53,606 bases of DNA from Shewanella hanedai. Lineage in GTDB: Bacteria; Pseudomonadota; Gammaproteobacteria; Enterobacterales; Shewanellaceae. Positions 26,008-34,976 of the stretch are shown in pieces. The stretch lies in NCBI RefSeq assembly GCF_007197645.1, contig NZ_VKGK01000036.1:1-53606 (forward strand). Reading direction: 5' to 3'. The notes below the pieces were generated by a model. That model searched no databases, was not told where the DNA came from, and was given only the letters and a program-made list of their open reading frames with translations. Position 1 is the first letter of the stretch. The number at the start of each line of letters is the position of its first letter. The position numbers and the translations under genes were made by a program.

Positions 26008-26955
26008 TTACCTTAACTCAGCTGGAACCGCAAAAACGGTGTCTTCTTTACGCCCTTCAACTTCGGTGATCACACTGGGTGCTAATTTTGCGATAGCCTC
26101 AACAACTTGCTGAACTAACACCTCTGGTGCAGATGCTCCAGCAGTTACAGCTACTTTAGTAATACCTTTAAACCAATCTGAATCTATATCGTCAGAGTTA
26201 TCGACTAAGTAAGATTGTGTGCCTCTTTTTTGAGCCAATTCTCGAAGACGATTAGAGTTCGAACTGTTCTTAGAACCAACCACAATGAACAACTCTACAT
26301 CATCGGCCACATTTCTTACTGCATCCTGTCTATTTTGAGTGGCATAGCAAATATCATCTTTGCGAGGACCCTGGATACTAGGAAAACGCTTTTGGAGCGC
26401 CACAATAACATCTTCGGTATCATCCATGGATAAGGTTGTTTGAGTTACAAAGCAAAGATTATCAGGATTTTTAACAACCAATGACTCTACATCTGTTGGA
26501 GACTCAACTAACAGCACACCACCTTCAGGGTTGTCGTACTGACCCATGGTTCCCTCAACTTCAGGGTGACCAGCATGACCAATCAAGATGCACTCGATAC
26601 CTTTACGACTTGCTCGTGTCACTTGTAGATGAACCTTAGTCACAAGTGGACAGGTCGCATCAAACACTTTCAAACTACGACGTTTGGCTTCTTTTCTCAC
26701 GGCTTGGGAAACACCATGAGCACTGAAGATCACAATACTATTGTCGGGAACCTGATCCAGTTCTTCAACAAAAACCGCACCACGATCTTTCAGATTCTGT
26801 ACCACATAACGGTTATGCACCACTTCATGACGAACATAGATAGGAGCTGGAAATAGTTCTAAAGCGCGTTCAACAATGCTGATCGCTCTATCCACACCGG
26901 CACAAAATCCACGTGGGTTTGCGAGTTTAATCTGAAGGTTATTGTCTACTTGCAT
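26008..26955 (-). CDS. ispH: 4-hydroxy-3-methylbut-2-enyl diphosphate reductase
   Basis: IspH makes IPP and DMAPP at the end of the MEP isoprenoid pathway. The 315-residue protein has the three cysteines that hold the 4Fe-4S cluster: NPRGFCAGVDRA, DATCPLVTKVH and DDICYATQNRQ. Gene order lspA-fkpB-ispH and a 3-bp gap to fkpB are standard for Gammaproteobacteria. Confidence 0.97.
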   Translation of the reverse strand: MQVDNNLQIKLANPRGFCAGVDRAISIVERALELFPAPIYVRHEVVHNRYVVQNLKDRGAVFVEELDQVPDNSIVIFSAHGVSQAVRKEAKRRSLKVFDATCPLVTKVHLQVTRASRKGIECILIGHAGHPEVEGTMGQYDNPEGGVLLVESPTDVESLVVKNPDNLCFVTQTTLSMDDTEDVIVALQKRFPSIQGPRKDDICYATQNRQDAVRNVADDVELFIVVGSKNSSNSNRLRELAQKRGTQSYLVDNSDDIDSDWFKGITKVAVTAGASAPEVLVQQVVEAIAKLAPSVITEVEGRKEDTVFAVPAELR

Positions 26956-26958
26956 ACG

Positions 26959-27381
26959 TTATAGTACCTGCACGACTTCAAGTTCAAAGGTCACCACTTG
27001 CCCAGCCAATGGATGATTCAAATCGACAGTAACAGAGTCACCAGCAACCTCACGGATCATGCCAGGGATCTCACTTCCACCAGGTCCCCCAAAGCTAACA
27101 ATAACGCCAGGTTCAAGTGACATGTCAGCGGGAAATTTACTTTTGTCCATATGATGAATAGCATCTGGGTTTGACTCACCAAACGCATCAACAGCTTGTA
27201 GTGTAAAACTATGCTTATCGCCTTCAGACAAATTAACAATTTCAGCTTCAAACGCTGGACTTAATGTCTCATCACCCACATTCAACTTTGCCGGCTTGCC
27301 CGACGCTTTGGTACTATCAGCCGTTGAACCATCTTCAAGTACGATATTCATATGACATAAAATAGAACGTGTATCAGCCAA
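26959..27381 (-). CDS. fkpB: FKBP-type peptidyl-prolyl isomerase FkpB (SlpA-like)
   Basis: The 140-residue SlyD-like FKBP starts at a TTG at 27381, supported by GAAGGAG eight bases upstream and by E. coli FkpB, which also has about 15 residues before the LEDG motif. It contains NIVLEDGSTADSTKASGKP, GDETLSPAFE and an inserted-in-flap chaperone-type region. Its ribosome binding site is part of an 80-bp unit that is repeated upstream of it, originally the end of lspA. Confidence 0.93.
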   Translation of the reverse strand: MADTRSILCHMNIVLEDGSTADSTKASGKPAKLNVGDETLSPAFEAEIVNLSEGDKHSFTLQAVDAFGESNPDAIHHMDKSKFPADMSLEPGVIVSFGGPGGSEIPGMIREVAGDSVTVDLNHPLAGQVVTFELEVVQVL

Positions 27382-27390
27382 TGTAACTAC

Positions 27391-27716
27391 TCCTTCACTG
27401 TATTACTGTTATCTTGAGCTTTCTTTATCGTTTGTATCTAATACGTGTATCAGGCAGATAAGGTAACGACTCCTTCACTGTATTATTGTTATCTTGAGCT
27501 TTCTTTATCGTTTATATCTAATACGTGTATCAGGCAGATAAGGTAACGACTCCTTCACTGTATTATTGTTGTCTTGAGCTTTCTTTATCGTTTATATCTA
27601 ATACGCGTATCAGGCAGATAAGGTAACTACTCCTTCACTGTATTACTGTTATCTTGAGCTTTTTCGCTTATATCTAATACGTGAATCAGGCCGATAAGGT
27701 AACTACTCCTTCGCTG
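27391..27716. repeat. 80-bp tandem repeat array between lspA and fkpB
   Basis: The element TCCTTC(A/G)CTG recurs at 27391, 27471, 27551, 27631 and 27707, giving three periods of 80 bp and one of 76 bp, with about 95% identity between units. On the minus strand each unit contains the last codons of lspA, an AAGGAG site and a degraded start of fkpB (CTGATACACG). It therefore arose by tandem duplication of the lspA-fkpB junction. The unit is not a multiple of 3, and the copies have no intact start codon. Confidence 0.9.
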
Positions 27717-28233
27717 TATTACTGTTATCTTGAGCTTTTTTTTTCTTATCGTTTCGTTCAGTGATAATTGAATCGATGATGATTAAACCAGCACCAACAC
27801 AAATGGCAGAATCAGCAATATTAAACGCAGGGAAATGGCTGGTATTCCAATAGAAGTGTAAGAAGTCGACAACAAAACCGTGCTGTAAACGGTCAATCAA
27901 ATTACCTAATGCCCCACCAATCACTAAGGTGTAAGCTAAATTCAAACGCCACATCTGAGCCGGTTGCTTTCTTAACCAAAAAGTTAATAGCGTACTAAAA
28001 CCAACAGCAATTATCGTGAACAACCATCGTTGCCACCCGCCTGCATCACTCAAAAAACTGAAAGCAGCGCCATAGTTTCGCAAGTAGGTAAAATTAAAGA
28101 AAGGCAATAATTTTACAGACTCATACAACTCAAAATTAGACAATACCCATTGCTTAGACAGTTGATCGGCAATAAACACCAATACCACCACCCAATACCA
28201 ACGCAAGCCACTGTCTTTCCAGTTAGTTGGCAT
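27703..28233 (-). CDS. lspA: Signal peptidase II (prolipoprotein)
   Basis: The 176-residue inner-membrane aspartyl peptidase cleaves lipoprotein signals. It has four membrane segments and the catalytic aspartates in GGALGNLIDRLQHGFVVDFL and FNIADSAICVGAGL. The C-terminal tail KKKKAQDNSNTAKE corresponds to the first unit of the downstream repeat array. A terminator between ileS and this gene means it may need its own promoter. Confidence 0.95.
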   Translation of the reverse strand: MPTNWKDSGLRWYWVVVLVFIADQLSKQWVLSNFELYESVKLLPFFNFTYLRNYGAAFSFLSDAGGWQRWLFTIIAVGFSTLLTFWLRKQPAQMWRLNLAYTLVIGGALGNLIDRLQHGFVVDFLHFYWNTSHFPAFNIADSAICVGAGLIIIDSIITERNDKKKKAQDNSNTAKE

Positions 28234-28313
28234 TAATCAATCCTTCCCAATCTAAAATTTATTTTATCAATGCTTTAAAAATATTATTTTTCAAGCATTG
28301 AAATTAGTTAACA

Positions 28314-28351
28314 GAAAAAAGCAACGGCTCCTCAAGAGCCGTTGCTTTTTT
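28314..28351 (-). terminator. Strong terminator between ileS and lspA
   Basis: GCAACGGCTC-CTCAA-GAGCCGTTGC is a perfect 10-bp stem with A6 on one side and T6 on the other. It follows the ileS stop within 10 bp, separating ileS from lspA. Confidence 0.85.
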
Positions 28352-28356
28352 ACTAT

Positions 28357-31179
28357 TTAAGCGAACTGGCGAACTTCGCCGTCACCTTCAATGTTGGTCA
28401 CACAACGAGTACACAAGGTAGGATGTGATTCAACTTGCCCCACATCCTCTCTGTGATGCCAGCAACGTTCACACTTTGCTGTTTCTGCTTTATGCAGACC
28501 TAACTTAAGCGAGCTCAACTCGGTATCGATAGCGTCTGTTGGTGCCGCTGACAACTCAAGAATTTGAGTCTTAGAGGTAAGCAATACGAATCGTAGTTCA
28601 TCACCTAAAGTAGCTAGAACTGAAGATAGGGCTTCATCAGCGTAAAGCGTAATTTCAGCTTCAAGCGATCCACCGACCTGCTTTTCGCGACGAGCTTGCT
28701 CGATCACCTTGTTCACTTCAGCACGTACAGCTAATAGCTCTGACCAATACTCATCACTAAGATCATTCTCTGTCGTGACAGACTTAAGTCCTTGGAACCA
28801 CTCTTGAGTGAATACGTATTTTTCACGCTCACCCGGTAGCAGTTGCCAAATCTCATCGGCTGTAAAGCTTAAGATTGGTGCTATCCAACGAACCATAGCT
28901 TCAGATATCAAGTACAGGGCACTTTGACAACTACGACGAGCATGACTGTCACTTTTAGCGGTGTACTGTCTATCTTTAATGATATCAAGATAGAAACTTC
29001 CTAGCTCAACAGAACAGAACTGCATGAGTTTCTGTGTCACTAGGTGGAAGTTATACTGCTCATACGCTTCAAGTAACTCTTCTTGCAGTACAGTAGCGCG
29101 ACGAACAGCCCAACGATCCAAGGCAACCATATCTTCAACGGCAACCAAATCGGTCTCAGGATTAAAACCATTGAGGTTAGCAAGCAGGAATCTAGCCGTG
29201 TTACGGATACGACGATACGCATCAGCACTGCGGTTTAAGATCTCATCAGAGACCGTCATCTCACCAGTGTAATCTGTTGCTGCAACCCAGAAACGAAGAA
29301 TATCCGCACCCAGTTTATTAGTCACAGTTTGTGGAGCAATAACATTACCCACAGACTTTGACATCTTGCGTCCTTTACCATCAACGGTAAAACCATGAGT
29401 CAGCACTTGCTTATAAGGTGCTTTACCATTCATCGCAGTAGAGATCATCAATGATGACATAAACCAACCACGATGCTGATCGCTACCTTCTAAATACAGG
29501 TCAATATCATGACCATGGAACTCAGGACGTGCAGCAACAACCGATGAAAAAGATGAACCAGAGTCATACCAGACATCGAGTGTATCGGTTACTTTGCGAT
29601 ATTGATCTGCTTCATCACCTAATAGCTCTGCCGCATCAAGATCCCACCAAGCCTGAATACCTTCTTGCTCAATCTTATTTGCAACACGCTCCATAAGTGA
29701 AGTGCTATCTGGATGCAGTTCTTCAGTTTCACGATGCACAAATAAAGCAATAGGCACGCCCCATGTACGCTGGCGAGAAATACACCAATCAGGACGGTTT
29801 TCGACCATTTTTTCAATACGATTCTGGCCCCAGTCTGGGATCCACTTCGTTTCTTTGATTTCACTTAACGCTTGCTGTCTAAGGCCTTTTTGCTCCATAG
29901 AGATAAACCACTGAGGTGTAGCTCTAAAGATAATCGGTGTCTTATGGCGCCAGCAATGTGGGTAACTATGGATAATATTTTCAAACTTGATGAGTGCGCC
30001 TTTCTCTTCAAGAAGAGCAACGACACTGTCATTAGCCTTAAATACATGCTGACCGGCAAAGATTTCAGTATCTGATTTATAAACGCCGTTATCACCAACA
30101 GGGTTAGCCACTTCAAGACCATACTTCTGACCAACGATGAAATCGTCTTGACCATGACCTGGCGCGGTGTGAACCACACCAGTACCTGAATCGACGGTAA
30201 CATGCTCACCTAAAATAACAGGCACATCGAAATCATAGAAAGGATGGTTAAATCGCAGTAACTCAAGTGCATCGCCATTGACTTTACCTAGCACTTTATG
30301 GGAATCAACGCCATAACGCTCCATGCATGACTCAACTAGCGCATCAGCTAAAATCACGGTGGTGGTTTTATCGCCTTTAACAAACTCAACTAACGCGTAT
30401 TCGATATCACCAGCGATAGATAAGGCACGGTTAGCAGGCAGTGTCCAAGGCGTCGTTGTCCAGATAATCATAGAGGCAGGACCACTACATTCATCAACAC
30501 CAAATTTAGCAATCAGAGCAGCTTTATCTGCAGCGGCAAAAGCAACATCGATGGCTGGAGATTTTTTATCTTCGTACTCAACTTCAGCTTCAGCAAGCGC
30601 TGAGCCACAATCGGTACACCAATGCACGGGCTTAACACCTTTGTGCAAGTGGCCATTTTCGATTACTTTTGACAAAGAACGCACGATGTTCGCTTCAGTG
30701 CTGTAATCCATCGTTAGATACGGGTTATACCAATCAGCAAACACACCTAAACGGATAAAGTCATCACGCTGACCATCAACCTGTTTAGCCGCATACTCAC
30801 GACATTTAACACGAAACTCTGCGGCGGTAACTTTATGTCCAGGCTTACCCACTTTTTGCTCAACTTTGAGCTCAATCGGTAAACCGTGACAATCCCAACC
30901 AGGGATATAAGGCGCATCAAAACCTGACATTGTTTTAGATTTAACAATGATATCTTTTAGAATTTTGTTAACCGAGTGACCAATATGAATGCTGCCATTC
31001 GCGTACGGAGGGCCATCATGTAAAATAAAAGGCTTACGGCCAATACGACTATCACGGATCTGTTGGTACAGATTATCTTCTGTCCAAGATTTCAGCATCA
31101 CAGGCTCACGATTAGCCAGGTTACCACGCATCGGAAACTCAGTTTCCGGCAAATTCAAAGTAGATTTATAGTCGCTCAT
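28357..31179 (-). CDS. ileS: Isoleucyl-tRNA synthetase
   Basis: The class I synthetase is 940 residues from the ATG at 31179 (MSDYKSTLNLPETEFPMRG, matching the E. coli N-terminus); an upstream in-frame ATG lacks a binding site. It has the HIGH motif PPYANGSIHIGHS, the KMSKS loop GKGRKMSKSVGN, an editing domain in between and a C-terminal zinc module (CERCWHHREDVGQ ... CTRCVTNI). Placed between ribF and lspA, as in E. coli. Confidence 0.97.
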   Translation of the reverse strand: MSDYKSTLNLPETEFPMRGNLANREPVMLKSWTEDNLYQQIRDSRIGRKPFILHDGPPYANGSIHIGHSVNKILKDIIVKSKTMSGFDAPYIPGWDCHGLPIELKVEQKVGKPGHKVTAAEFRVKCREYAAKQVDGQRDDFIRLGVFADWYNPYLTMDYSTEANIVRSLSKVIENGHLHKGVKPVHWCTDCGSALAEAEVEYEDKKSPAIDVAFAAADKAALIAKFGVDECSGPASMIIWTTTPWTLPANRALSIAGDIEYALVEFVKGDKTTTVILADALVESCMERYGVDSHKVLGKVNGDALELLRFNHPFYDFDVPVILGEHVTVDSGTGVVHTAPGHGQDDFIVGQKYGLEVANPVGDNGVYKSDTEIFAGQHVFKANDSVVALLEEKGALIKFENIIHSYPHCWRHKTPIIFRATPQWFISMEQKGLRQQALSEIKETKWIPDWGQNRIEKMVENRPDWCISRQRTWGVPIALFVHRETEELHPDSTSLMERVANKIEQEGIQAWWDLDAAELLGDEADQYRKVTDTLDVWYDSGSSFSSVVAARPEFHGHDIDLYLEGSDQHRGWFMSSLMISTAMNGKAPYKQVLTHGFTVDGKGRKMSKSVGNVIAPQTVTNKLGADILRFWVAATDYTGEMTVSDEILNRSADAYRRIRNTARFLLANLNGFNPETDLVAVEDMVALDRWAVRRATVLQEELLEAYEQYNFHLVTQKLMQFCSVELGSFYLDIIKDRQYTAKSDSHARRSCQSALYLISEAMVRWIAPILSFTADEIWQLLPGEREKYVFTQEWFQGLKSVTTENDLSDEYWSELLAVRAEVNKVIEQARREKQVGGSLEAEITLYADEALSSVLATLGDELRFVLLTSKTQILELSAAPTDAIDTELSSLKLGLHKAETAKCERCWHHREDVGQVESHPTLCTRCVTNIEGDGEVRQFA

Positions 31180-31212
31180 TAATCCTATACCATTCATGTT
31201 TGCTAAAAGATC

Positions 31213-32148
31213 TTAGCTTGCATCGAAGCCAAGCAGATCTTTGGCTTTGTTTGCATCATTGTTAATTTGTTTTTTCAACGCTTCCAGTGACTGGAAAGGT
31301 TGTTCATCTCGAATTTTTGCAACTAATTCAACTTCAATATTACGCCCATACAGGTCACCATCAAAATCGAAAATGTGTACTTCTAATTGGCATTTTTGCC
31401 CATTAACCGTTGGCCTAAAACCAACGTTGGCAACACCATCATAAACATCACTGTTATCCCAATACAACCTTACCGCAAATACGCCTCTCACAGGGCTCAC
31501 TTTACGCTTCAAAGCGATATTGGCAGTAGGAAAACCGATAGTGCGCCCAATTTTTTCACCATGAGCCACTCGACCGCTCAAGGTAAAAGGATGACCTAAT
31601 AATCGTCTTGCCTGTTCCATCTGGCCTTTAGCAAGTAGCTCCCTAATCTCTGTAGAGCTGACTCGTTTATCGCCAAGAATGAAACTTTGAGTGCTGACAA
31701 CAGCAAATTGATGTTTCTCCCCTGACGCTCTGAGCATGTCAAAATTGCCCATTCGCTCCTTGCCGAAACAGAAATCGTCTCCGACAACCAGGTATTTAAC
31801 GCCAAGGGATTGCACCAACAATTTCTCAATAAAATCTACTGCAGGCATCTCGGCAAACTTAGCATTAAAATTAATGCACACTAAGCGGTCTATTCCGAGC
31901 TCTTCAAGCAAGACGATTTTATCACGCAAGGTACTGAGTCTAGCCGGAGCACAATCTCCCCTAAACATCTCTTGCGGTTGAGGTTCGAAGGTCATCAAAG
32001 TCGCCGGCACATTCAGCTGTCTCGCCTTTTTCACGAGCTTTGAGATAACTTCAGCATGCCCACGATGTACCCCATCAAAGTTGCCAATGGTGAGAACACA
32101 ACCGTGATGTGCTGGTAAAATATTGTTTATACCGCGGATTAGTTCCAT
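31213..32148 (-). CDS. ribF: Bifunctional riboflavin kinase/FAD synthetase RibF
   Basis: RibF converts riboflavin to FMN and then FAD. The 311-residue protein has an N-terminal nucleotidyl-transferase domain (IGNFDGVHRGH at about 21-31) and a C-terminal kinase domain (GRTIGFPTANIALKRKVSPVRGVFAV at about 195-220). It is in the standard place before ileS. Confidence 0.95.
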   Translation of the reverse strand: MELIRGINNILPAHHGCVLTIGNFDGVHRGHAEVISKLVKKARQLNVPATLMTFEPQPQEMFRGDCAPARLSTLRDKIVLLEELGIDRLVCINFNAKFAEMPAVDFIEKLLVQSLGVKYLVVGDDFCFGKERMGNFDMLRASGEKHQFAVVSTQSFILGDKRVSSTEIRELLAKGQMEQARRLLGHPFTLSGRVAHGEKIGRTIGFPTANIALKRKVSPVRGVFAVRLYWDNSDVYDGVANVGFRPTVNGQKCQLEVHIFDFDGDLYGRNIEVELVAKIRDEQPFQSLEALKKQINNDANKAKDLLGFDAS

Positions 32149-32245
32149 TGCATTACATAACTAGCGAGCCTAAGTGGGCGGATTATATACCAGCTGACAT
32201 TGATTATCAGCAATGATCTTACTTGGTATTGTCTCAAACCGTTAT

Positions 32246-33805
32246 TTACAGACCCGTTTTAATTTTCCAGGGGCGAATTCCCAGCACGATCATGCTGATC
32301 AAATAACTCCCTACGCCTGCACCAATCAAGGCTAAAAGTGTTAAGGCTCGCTGTGTGAACACTTGTTGCAACCAAATATCTTGACTCGGTAAAAGTTGAA
32401 TTAAAACGGTGACCATCACTATACAAGATAGCATCGCTTTACCAAAAAAGAGTCCGGTTTGCTTACTGACGGTGTAAACCTTCGCTTTATGCAAGCCGCG
32501 ATATAACAAGGCTGCATTTAATAATGCCGATAGAGATGTCGCAATAGCCAAACCAACATATCCAAATGGGATAGCAAAAATGATATTTAACACCATATTA
32601 CTGACCATCGCGATAATCCCATAACGCACTGGCGTTTTGATGTCCTGCCTTGAGTAATATCCTGGTGCGAGTACTTTAATGAGCATAAAACTCAGTAATC
32701 CACTCCCATAAGCCATCAAGCTATAAGAAGCCATTTCAACATCATCAGCAGTAAAAGCACCGCGCATGAACAAGACCATTAACATAGGCTTAGCGAGCAA
32801 AATTAGGCCACACATAGCCGGCATGCCCAGTAACAGAATCGCCTTAATTCCCCAATCCATGGTTTTTTCAAACCCTTTACCCTCATCATTCACATGTTTT
32901 TTAGATAAAGCGGGCAAGATCACGGTGGCGATGGCAATACCAAACAAGCCTAGAGGGAACTCTAATAATCGATCGGAGTAATAGAGCCAACTGATTGATC
33001 CCGTTACCAGATAACTGGCAATGATGGTATCAAACAACAGATTGATTTGTGACACTGACACTCCAAAAATAGCAGGGAGCATCAAGGTGCGAATTTTAAC
33101 GACTCCAGGATGGTGCCAACCCCAAGATGGCTTAACTAGCGCCTTTTCTTGAAATAAAAACGGGAGTTGAAACAAAAACTGAATTAACCCACCCGCAAAC
33201 ACCCCAATAGCAAGGCCTAACTCAGGTTTTTCAAGCTCTGGTGACAAGAAGAGTGCAGCACAAATGATGGCTATATTTAAAAATACTGGCGTGAATGCTG
33301 AAACAGCAAATCGGCCTCTCGTATTGAGAATAGAGCCAGCCATTGCAGTAAAAGTAATAAACCACAGATAGGGAAAAGTGATCTTTAGCAAAAGAGAAGC
33401 AAGTTCAAACTTTTCACCGCTGGGTTCGTCATTCAGCCAAGCAACGAACCAGCCGTTAGCAAACAAAGCCATGATTACCGGTGATGCAATAACACCGACT
33501 AAGGTCACAATACTCACCAAAACACCTAAGGTGCCAGTGACCTTTGAGATAAGTTCCCTTACCTCCTCAGCAGTATTTTTTTCTTGGTACTCAGTAAATA
33601 CGGGAATGAAGGCCTGTGCAAAAGCCCCCTCGGCAAATAATCGTCTTAAAAAGTTGGGAATTTTATTTGCTAAAATAAACACATCGGCACCACTGCCTGC
33701 GCCCATAAGATTAGCAATAACCACATCCCTGACTAATCCCATGACGCGAGAGACTAAGGTCATGACACTCACGATGATGCCTGACTTAACTAATTTTTTA
33801 CTCAA
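32246..33805 (-). CDS. murJ: Lipid II flippase MurJ
   Basis: MurJ flips lipid II across the inner membrane for peptidoglycan synthesis. The 519-residue protein has about 14 transmembrane helices and the MurJ N-terminus KSGIIVSVMTLVSRVMGLVRDVVIANLMGAGSGADVFILANKIPNFLRRLFAEGAFAQAFIPVF. The arginines of helix 1-2 (SRVMGLVRD, LRRLFAEGAFAQ) essential in E. coli are present. Divergent from rpsT and upstream of ribF. Confidence 0.95.
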   Translation of the reverse strand: MSKKLVKSGIIVSVMTLVSRVMGLVRDVVIANLMGAGSGADVFILANKIPNFLRRLFAEGAFAQAFIPVFTEYQEKNTAEEVRELISKVTGTLGVLVSIVTLVGVIASPVIMALFANGWFVAWLNDEPSGEKFELASLLLKITFPYLWFITFTAMAGSILNTRGRFAVSAFTPVFLNIAIICAALFLSPELEKPELGLAIGVFAGGLIQFLFQLPFLFQEKALVKPSWGWHHPGVVKIRTLMLPAIFGVSVSQINLLFDTIIASYLVTGSISWLYYSDRLLEFPLGLFGIAIATVILPALSKKHVNDEGKGFEKTMDWGIKAILLLGMPAMCGLILLAKPMLMVLFMRGAFTADDVEMASYSLMAYGSGLLSFMLIKVLAPGYYSRQDIKTPVRYGIIAMVSNMVLNIIFAIPFGYVGLAIATSLSALLNAALLYRGLHKAKVYTVSKQTGLFFGKAMLSCIVMVTVLIQLLPSQDIWLQQVFTQRALTLLALIGAGVGSYLISMIVLGIRPWKIKTGL

Positions 33806-33981
33806 AATATGCCCTGAATTGTACCTAGAACTTTAGAAGAGTAGTCTCAAAAATATGATTTTCCCCTATCACCTTCTAGCTATTACTGTTAGAATCGCGC
33901 TCCATATTACACGAGTTAGGTTGGAGATAGCTAAGCAGGTTGAATTTTTTTATCTTTAAGATAAAGATTCAACTATTGTCA

Positions 33982-34010
33982 TTGACAAAGTGGCAATAGT
34001 GAGGCATATT
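33982..34010 (+). promoter_or_regulatory. Candidate sigma-70 promoter for rpsT
   Basis: TTGACA at 33982-33987 and CATATT at 34005-34010 are separated by 17 bp, about 40 bp before the rpsT start. The -35 is perfect, while the -10 matches 4 of 6. Confidence 0.5.
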
Positions 34011-34051
34011 CCCGACCTTTAAAATATCTAACCCTATTTAGGAGTTGCACC

Positions 34052-34318
34052 TTGGCTAATAGCAAGTCTGCAAAGAAGCGCGCGCTTCAATCTGAGAAGC
34101 GTCGTCAGCACAACGCTAGCCGTAGCTCAATGTTACGTACTTACGTTAAAAAAGTAATCGCAGCAATCACTGCAGGTGATCACGCGGCAGCTACTGCAGC
34201 TTTCGCTGTAGCACAACCAATTGTTGACCGTATGGCGACTAAAGGTCTTATTCACAAGAATAAGGCTGCTCGTTATAAGTCACGCTTAAATACTAAAATC
34301 AAAGCACTTGCTGCTTAA
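34052..34318 (+). CDS. rpsT: 30S ribosomal protein S20
   Basis: The 88-residue basic protein (ANSKSAKKRALQSEKRRQHNASRSSMLRTYVKKV) matches S20 from end to end. It starts with TTG, preceded by AGGAG at 8 nt; E. coli rpsT also begins with UUG, which is linked to translational autoregulation. It is divergent from murJ, a conserved arrangement. Confidence 0.97.
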   Translation: MANSKSAKKRALQSEKRRQHNASRSSMLRTYVKKVIAAITAGDHAAATAAFAVAQPIVDRMATKGLIHKNKAARYKSRLNTKIKALAA

Positions 34319-34342
34319 TTTTTAGTTTTAAAGCAAATGAAA

Positions 34343-34368
34343 AAAACCGGCCTTGGTCGGTTTTTTTA
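34343..34368 (+). terminator. rpsT terminator
   Basis: AAACCG-GCCTTGGT-CGGTTT is followed by a run of seven T on the plus strand, 24 bp after the stop. Confidence 0.85.
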
Positions 34369-34526
34369 TGCCTGTTATTTGGCTTACACATCACCGTTAT
34401 CAAAATTGAGGCAAAAAAATAGAGAGGCAAGCCTCTCCATTAGTCATCTGTTGTGTCGCTTTTATCCAGTCATAAACCAGCCGTTAGTAAATAACAATCA
34501 TGTACTAACAACAGAGCTTAGCTTTG

Positions 34527-34841
34527 TTAAGCAACTGTCTGCAATCTATCACAATAGATGTTATCAAGTAATTTAATGATTTCTGCAACTTCCTTGCTCT
34601 TCAACGAATAGTAAACCGTTTGAGCTTCCTTGCGAGTTTCGACTAAATTATCTTTTCTTAACCAGGCTAAATGTTGCGACAAAGCAGACTGGCTTAAACC
34701 CAGCTTCTTATTCATCTCGCCTACACACATCTCTCCTTCACTCAGTAAATAACACAGAATGAAAAGGCGACGTTCATTAGCCAAAGCTTTCAACATTACG
34801 ACGGCATGATCTGCACGCTGTTGCATTAATTCAATATTCAT
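34527..34841 (-). CDS. ArsR-family thiol-switch repressor, HlyU/BigR-like
   Basis: The 104-residue winged-helix regulator matches the HlyU/SqrR group: ALANERRLFILCYLL then LSQSALSQHLAWLRKDNLVETRKEAQTVYYSL. Cys30 and Cys97 fit the two cysteines that HlyU-like proteins use as a reversible disulfide/persulfide switch; Cys39 is an additional one. The metal-binding ELCVC box of ArsR is absent, so metal sensing is unlikely. It is divergent from the peptidase gene at 34977, with 135 bp between them; control of that gene or a reactive-sulfur response elsewhere is inference. Confidence 0.82.
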   Translation of the reverse strand: MNIELMQQRADHAVVMLKALANERRLFILCYLLSEGEMCVGEMNKKLGLSQSALSQHLAWLRKDNLVETRKEAQTVYYSLKSKEVAEIIKLLDNIYCDRLQTVA

Positions 34842-34976
34842 TAAAGTCTAATTCTCCTAAAACAATCCCCGCCACTAATATAGCCTTGCCTTACAGATAT
34901 AGTCGGGACATAAAGCACACTTTTTGCTAGATTGTTTTCAAAAATGGGACATAAGTAATAAAAACAAAGGAAACTT

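Noticed and set aside
27391..27716. CRISPR array
   Set aside because: The 80-bp units are contiguous and near-identical with no unique spacers, and they derive from the lspA-fkpB junction; no cas genes are present.
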